Below, one piece after another: positions 58,249-64,000 of a DNA stretch of 64,000 nucleotides. How positions within the stretch are numbered: position 1 is the stretch's first letter; each line of letters opens with the position of its first letter. The notes below the pieces were generated by a model. The model made no database searches and was not told the DNA's origin. It saw nothing but the letters and a program-made list of their open reading frames with translations. The position numbers were made by a program, and so were the translations under genes. This stretch comes from Poronia punctata (lineage: Eukaryota; Ascomycota; Sordariomycetes; Xylariales; Xylariaceae), in assembly GCA_022579005.1 (NCBI GenBank), contig MU401494.1, forward strand, positions 62,001-126,000. Direction: 5' to 3'.

Positions 58249-61020
58249 GACCGAACACTTGCATTTACCTATTGATGCGGCCCATTATCGGCCGCCGAAG
58301 CGGGGGCAGGAGCGAGTAAGTGAATTGGTGAGTGCAGTTGCATCTATGCCGGTTTCTTCTCGACATAGTCCTCTTGAGGAAGTTCGGCAGAATGTAACCT
58401 AGGTTAGATAGGAGTAGCCGGCCATGCTGGGGTTCTTGGATAAGATGAGCAATCCCGGTAAAATAAAAGGTAACGTTGAATACTTTTTAGATAGCCAAAT
58501 ATTTGGTGTTGCGTCTATCTGTACCCACCGGAGTTCTACATATCTTTTTGTTGTATCAGGTATCAGCCATACCGAATCGTTCAAACCTAGGGTTGAACGT
58601 TTTGGGGCGTTTGATGTAATCTGTGGTGGTTATCAGGAGGCGGCGCCCTCTTTTTCTTTTCCTGTAATCGGCGCCAGCGCGCAGGGCTTCTGATAGAAAG
58701 AAATTTCGCCATACAAGGTAAAAGGATTTATTGCACTTTGAAACCCATTGGCTGAGTTGCAGCGGCGGTCCAGATCTCGAGGTGCCGAGAACGTATTGAT
58801 AATGAAGTGTGATCCGGTGTAAGATGGGGTCGATCTGTTCAACGTCTTAATTCAAAAGGAAAAGGGGTTATTAGTGACTACCTTGGCGGCCCAGATCTAC
58901 GGGTCTGTTAGGGGTACCTGTATCTGTAATCGAGTGGGCAGTTCAAACAGAAGAAGCGAAATGAGTTGTGCGACATTGGCCTCCTGGCACCGCGTCGCAT
59001 CCCACGATGTTACCTGTCTCTCCATTCGATAAGTTGCCGCCGTTTCAAGATGAGGTTAATAAGCTCTGTCAGTCATCAGTGACGGCCCCATATGAGCTAG
59101 AACACAGAACCGTCAAGTTTGGCGGCCAGGCGTCAGATAGATTTGTGTGGTGATACAATGCAACGCTGCAGGCGAGTGCACATCCTTTCTGTGGCGCCCC
59201 AAAGTTACACGCACTTTCCACTTCTTCAAATGCCATTCTAAAACGGTTTTGCGACTTTAAGCAAGAGTGGGAAATAGGGCATCTCCGCCTGAAGGGGCCG
59301 TTCACAAATGCGACAGACTGACCTAGAACCTGCAAAGACTATCGCCGCAATGACCTGCGACCTCACAATGGTTTCAGGTTCGCTCCATCCCCCTGTGTAA
59401 CGATCTGGTTTTGTCTCCAGAAATACTCGTAGTAGGAGAGCTCGCCGTCTTACTACCTCTGGGATAACCAAGTAGATTAGCATAGGCAGGCGTGGGACGA
59501 GATGAAAGCGCGGTCCTTTTCTGCCTACTCTAGACAACCTACACGTGAGTACAGAGATACTTTGCACTGTACTTTGTTCGTGATATTAAGAGGCGTCCGG
59601 AATGCAGCCGATCCTCCAATTGTCCGACGCCTTGCATGTCGCCTTTAATAAAGGGAACAAGTGTCTCGTCTCCGCGGGGAAAAGCCTCTTATTGTCGTCA
59701 GCCTTATTGAAAACAAATTAGAAAACAAACAAAGTGCAAGTAAAACGGGTTTGAAGGTCTCTCGGGGATTGATGTCGCCGCCCTCAAGTGGCTTTGGCCG
59801 TGGCGTTTGTTAGTCCGCAATTCGGTAGCTAATCAACCGATGGTAGCTGCGAGAAACTGCTGCAATGACACCCGCGGAATACAGAAGGGCTCAGCAGGGT
59901 TATCGGCGGAGGGGTGCCTAGTCAACTATCGCAAGATGAGGCAGTTCGACACGGGACCAAATCTGCAGGTTCGTGAGTGACCCAGGGCCCCTGTCCTAGA
60001 GCTGATTGATGTATCGTTTGTAGTGGGGGCCTGCGCGAGTACTTTTTTGCCAAACGAGACCGAGACAATGGGCACATCATCCCCTCTCGGCTGCGCCCGG
60101 GTTATTAGGCAGGCTGTGTGTACGTTTACAATACCGTAAGTACCTTCGTGTAGGTAGGAAAGCAGTCTCGGTCCACTGCGAAATCTTCGTTTTTCTTCCC
60201 GTTACCATATGACATCTTCCTTCCTCTCATCATTTGAAGTTTATCCTCAATATGACCTAGACGACTATAATAAGCATATGTGACGTTGTACGACAGGGGG
60301 CATAGCCATAAAGATGCTATTGATTACTGCCCTTCTAGGCAACGCGCGTCTAAATGACGATCGAGGGATTGGTAGCGGGGTTTAGTGGTGGGATAAGCGC
60401 ACTCAGCCAAGCCAGCTGTGACAAGATGGTTGTCCGTCTGGTACGGTAACTCGACACTAACTTAGTCAGACTGTTTATGGTACCTGGTGTCGCTGAGTCT
60501 CGCAACATCGAAATCTGTCACTTACAGTACGGTACTCTCGCACTTTTCACATGCGACGAGTGCCAGGAAAAGACAGGTAGCACTAGTAGGATTCTACGAT
60601 GATGCTGCTCATCTACGAGTACACTCTCTTGGTGGCAAGTCGTATGTGAAGAGAGCACTGTCAATGTAGGATGATTGTTGCGTCACACAGAAGATTTTAC
60701 TGTACTGTAGCGAAAAGTCGACTGTCGTGTCAATGGAAGGGGAATGAACACACGTACAGCCAAACTGTCCTGATTCGGAAGTACCAATACCCTGGTCTGG
60801 AAGTGGCTGGACGATAAATTTTGGACCTGTCTCTCTGGTACATCTTATCCGAGTCTCTTCGAGTATGGCGGTAGTGTTATCTTGGATGTTGCCGACTTGC
60901 AGGTCATGCGCCTATTTGGACGGAGAACAAAGGGACGCAGGACAGAGTCGACTTGGATAGGCACATAGATGATGGACATCCCGGGTATAACCCTGTTTCT
61001 GATGCAACCTTTCCTCCTAT

Positions 61021-64000
61021 TTAATTTTACTTTTTAAAAAGGTACTTATATTTTTACGTGCATCCTTACTAAAACAAAAGTACTAGCAAATTTTGCTACT
61101 TTTTTACTTAAAACACTAAAGGTTTTAATTAGTAATAGGTTTTATGCTTTTATTTTTAATATAAGATTTAATTATATTATTGCGCTAAGCTATAATATTT
61201 GTAATAGAAATTTATATTAGTACAACTGCTTTAAATATACTTTTTAAAATTAACTTATAACTACTTAAGCATAATAAAATTTAAAATATACTTTTATTTT
61301 TAAAGCTTAATATAATAAAAAAAAATAATTTAAATACTACGCTATAAAGTATATTAAAAAAGCAGTTTATATAGGCTAACTAAAAGATTAAAATTTACTA
61401 AGAAGTATTTATAGCTTTTATAACTGTTTTTAATAACTTTATTTAATTTTTTGCTAGCAATGTAAAAGCTAGCTACTATAAAATAGCTAAAAAACTTATT
61501 ACTATTATAAGCTTATACTTAAACATGTTTATATTTGCAAAATTAAGTAAAAACGTTACTATATTACTATAACTAGCTAGTATTTTGTAAACAAAGTTTA
61601 TTTAGCCTTTTTTTATTGCTACTTGCTAAATATACTTAAAAATAATATAATAAAAAGCACTTTTTAACTTTAATAATTTTTACTTTAACTAATTAGCTAT
61701 GTTAACAGCTTTAGTATAAAGCAAAAAAACTATTATAAGTAGCGTTTTTAGCACTATTTAAAGTTAAAAAGAAAATACTTAAGTACTTATAAAAGTAAAT
61801 AATACTTTAAAAAAAGCTTGCTAAACTTTTACTTTTGCTGCTAAAGTTGCTATACTTAAATGTTTATAGCTATTTTAAAAAGCAATTAAAAAAGTAGTAC
61901 TAATTTAAACTAAGTAAGCTATTAAAGCTAGCAACCTAACTACTTATAATAAGCTATTAAAAAAATAAAATATATAAGCAATTAAAAAAGCTTTAAATGC
62001 TTATAAAGTTAAACTGCTTAAAAAATAAGTTATTTATATTATTTTTAAAGTATTTATATTAACTTATAACTATATTTTTAATATACTTATAGCTATTATA
62101 AAGCAAATAGTGCTAAAAGAGATTAAAATATAAGCAAGGGCTATACTAGTTAATATATATATATTAAAATAAAGCTTAAATATATAAACTAGTAAAGTTA
62201 TTTAAGTAGTTGTTTTTAAAAAACTAGTTTAATACTTTTAGCTTTTTTTAGCTAGCAAGCTTTTTTAAAAAAAAAAATGCTAATTATAAGTTATACGCTA
62301 TAATTTAAGTTATTAAAGCTATTATATTTTTTAATTTTATAATAAAAAGCTATTATATAGCTATTATAGCACTTAACTTAATGCTTATAAACTACTTACT
62401 AAAAAAAAATATATAGTACTAGCTTGCTATGCTAACTACTATAGCTTTTACTTAGTAAATTATAATAATTGCTTAGCTAAGCTATAAAAAGCTAATAAAA
62501 AAGTTATACTATTTTTTTAAGCTAAGCTTAAAGCTATATAATGCTAAAGCTTTAAAGCATATAATAATAAAAATATAACTTTAGCTAAACTTACTTTAAA
62601 AAAAAAAGTTATAATATAATAGCTTAAGCAACAAAGCAAAGGTAATAAAAAAAAAGCTTTTTTAATTTAAAAGTTATTAAACAAGTTAAGTATAAATATA
62701 AGTATAATTATAACTACTACTAGCAAGTTAAAAAATTAGAAAATAAAAGGGTAAAAAGCTTAAACTATATAAGTTATGCTTATTACGCTAGTTTTACCGC
62801 TAGTTATAAAGCTATAAAAACTAACGCTAAAGCTAGGCCTAGCAAAGCTTATTAAGATAATAAAAAAAATAATAATAAAAAAAACAAAGATTACTTAACT
62901 TATTATAATAGTTATTAAAAACAAAAACAAATCTTTTAAACTATAACTTATTAAAAAAAAATAATAAAAACTAACTTAGCGCTTAAAAAGCTAACTATAG
63001 CTTTATAAAACATAAGCTATAATATAAATAACTATTTTATTTTTTTTTAGCAGTGCTAAAATAAAAAGATTAACATAGCTATAGTTACTAAACTATAAAT
63101 TAATAAAAAAAAAAAGAAAAAAATATAAACTTACTAAAGTTATTAAAACTTTAAGCTAGTAAATATTTAAAATATTTAAAAAGCTAACTAACTTAAAGTA
63201 ATAATATACGTTAAAATATAAAAAGGCTTAAAAGCTAAAAAAAAAGCTTTAGTTTACTATAAAAATATAATATAGCTTAACGTTAATAAATATAGCTTAA
63301 TAAATTACTATTAAGCGCTTAAAAATAATATAGTATTTAACTATATTATAGCACTTATATTTTAAAAAAATACTTTTTTTATAAAAAATCTTAATATAAA
63401 ATACTTAAAATAAAAACTTAGCATAGCTATACTTTATAAAGGTTATAAAGCAGCAAGCTAAGCTGCTAAAGCAAGCATATATTTTATTAAAAAGCTTAAA
63501 AAAGCAACTTACTAAGCAAATTATATTATAAACATTATATTTTTAAATATACTTTTTATAAAAAACAAGGTTATAAAAAAACTAAAAACCTTTTTTAATT
63601 ATTAAGCACTATATATAGTATTACTATAAAAAGGGCTAAAAAAGTTATATACTACGTTTTATAAAATATTAGTTAAAAATAATAAGCTTAAAAAGCTAAA
63701 AAACCTAGTTAGTACTAAAGTAAGCATATTTTTTAATATAAAAATAGCTAAAAAGTAATAAGCTATAAAAAAGTGCGCTAAAGTACTTATTAACTTTATT
63801 ATTAAAAGTATTTAAATAGTAAAGAAAAAAAAATATAAAAAAAGGGCATTAGCTTTATAGTAAACTATAAAGTGCGCTTAGGCCTACTAAGACTATTAAA
63901 GGTTTAAAAGTATAAACGTTGCTTTAAATTACTAACAAGAACTACTTATAGTAGTATAGTACACTAAAAAATAATACTAAAAAGATTAAATTAATAATAC
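61021..64000. repeat. Second AT-rich, RIP-like block (continues beyond window)
   Basis: From about 61020 the sequence has the same composition and dinucleotide character as 13.7-37 kb, with no open frame of note. I could not recognise LTRs or a polymerase motif in the visible 3 kb. Confidence 0.85.

Larger units (their letters stand above)
57543..61020. other. Gene-poor region of about 3.5 kb with assembly gap
   Basis: Contains homopolymer tracts and a 10-N gap (listed separately) and otherwise short frames without domains or splice context. TACTCGTA/TACGAGTA occurs at 59424 and 60614. It ends at the abrupt switch to AT-rich DNA at about 61020. Confidence 0.45.

Noticed and set aside
1..64000. 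CRISPR arrays, prophage, bacterial operons or a biosynthetic gene cluster
   Set aside because: The DNA is eukaryotic with spliceosomal introns. No regularly spaced repeats, and no polyketide synthase, peptide synthetase or terpene synthase is visible; the lone dehydrogenase is not sufficient.

Overview
The window looks like nuclear DNA of a filamentous ascomycete, probably a Sordariomycete. The reasons are short spliceosomal introns (about 55-135 nt, GTANGT-type donors, CTAAC-type branch sites, one 249-nt exception), compact genes of typical ascomycete families, an intron-containing tRNA, and alternation between gene-bearing DNA of ordinary composition and extremely AT-rich blocks that carry the footprint of RIP (repeat-induced point mutation). 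I could not fix genus or species.

Layout. 1-13.7 kb: a kinase-like gene cut by the left edge (minus strand), a related kinase-domain gene (2.5-4.1 kb), a small cysteine-rich secreted/GPI-type protein (7.3-8.0 kb), a CDP-alcohol phosphotransferase of the EPT1/CPT1 type (9.7-11.2 kb) and the oligosaccharyltransferase subunit SWP1/ribophorin II (12.1-13.2 kb, minus). 13.7-37.05 kb: an AT-rich block containing two decayed Ty3/gypsy LTR retrotransposons in opposite orientation: A, 19637-28153, minus strand, 166-bp LTRs and a 5-bp target duplication; B, 28569-35371, plus strand, 247-bp LTRs, with recognisable gag zinc knuckle, RT, RNase H and integrase remnants. 37.1-61.0 kb: a secreted glutaminyl cyclase, a short-chain dehydrogenase, an uncharacterised protein with a duplicated tail, the histone acetyltransferase GCN5, the oligosaccharyltransferase subunit OST5 (divergent from GCN5), the checkpoint clamp subunit RAD1, a tRNA-Arg(ACG), and long gene-poor intergenic DNA with an assembly gap at 58.06 kb. 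61.02 kb to the end: a second AT-rich block.

The genes do not form one pathway. SWP1 and OST5 belong to the same ER N-glycosylation complex but are about 38 kb apart. GCN5, OST5 and RAD1 form a compact housekeeping cluster. The kinase-like genes, the secreted protein and the glutaminyl cyclase have a more accessory character and lie near the left edge or the AT-rich block. I found no convincing new biological system. The observations I consider most worth checking are the reconstructable history of the two gypsy elements, a strongly over-represented intergenic octamer (TACGAGTA/TACTCGTA) confined to 41.5-60.6 kb, and stop-free introns of 3n length in GCN5 and in the secreted protein gene. Exon boundaries were inferred by eye from splice signals and family resemblance; no alignment was run.
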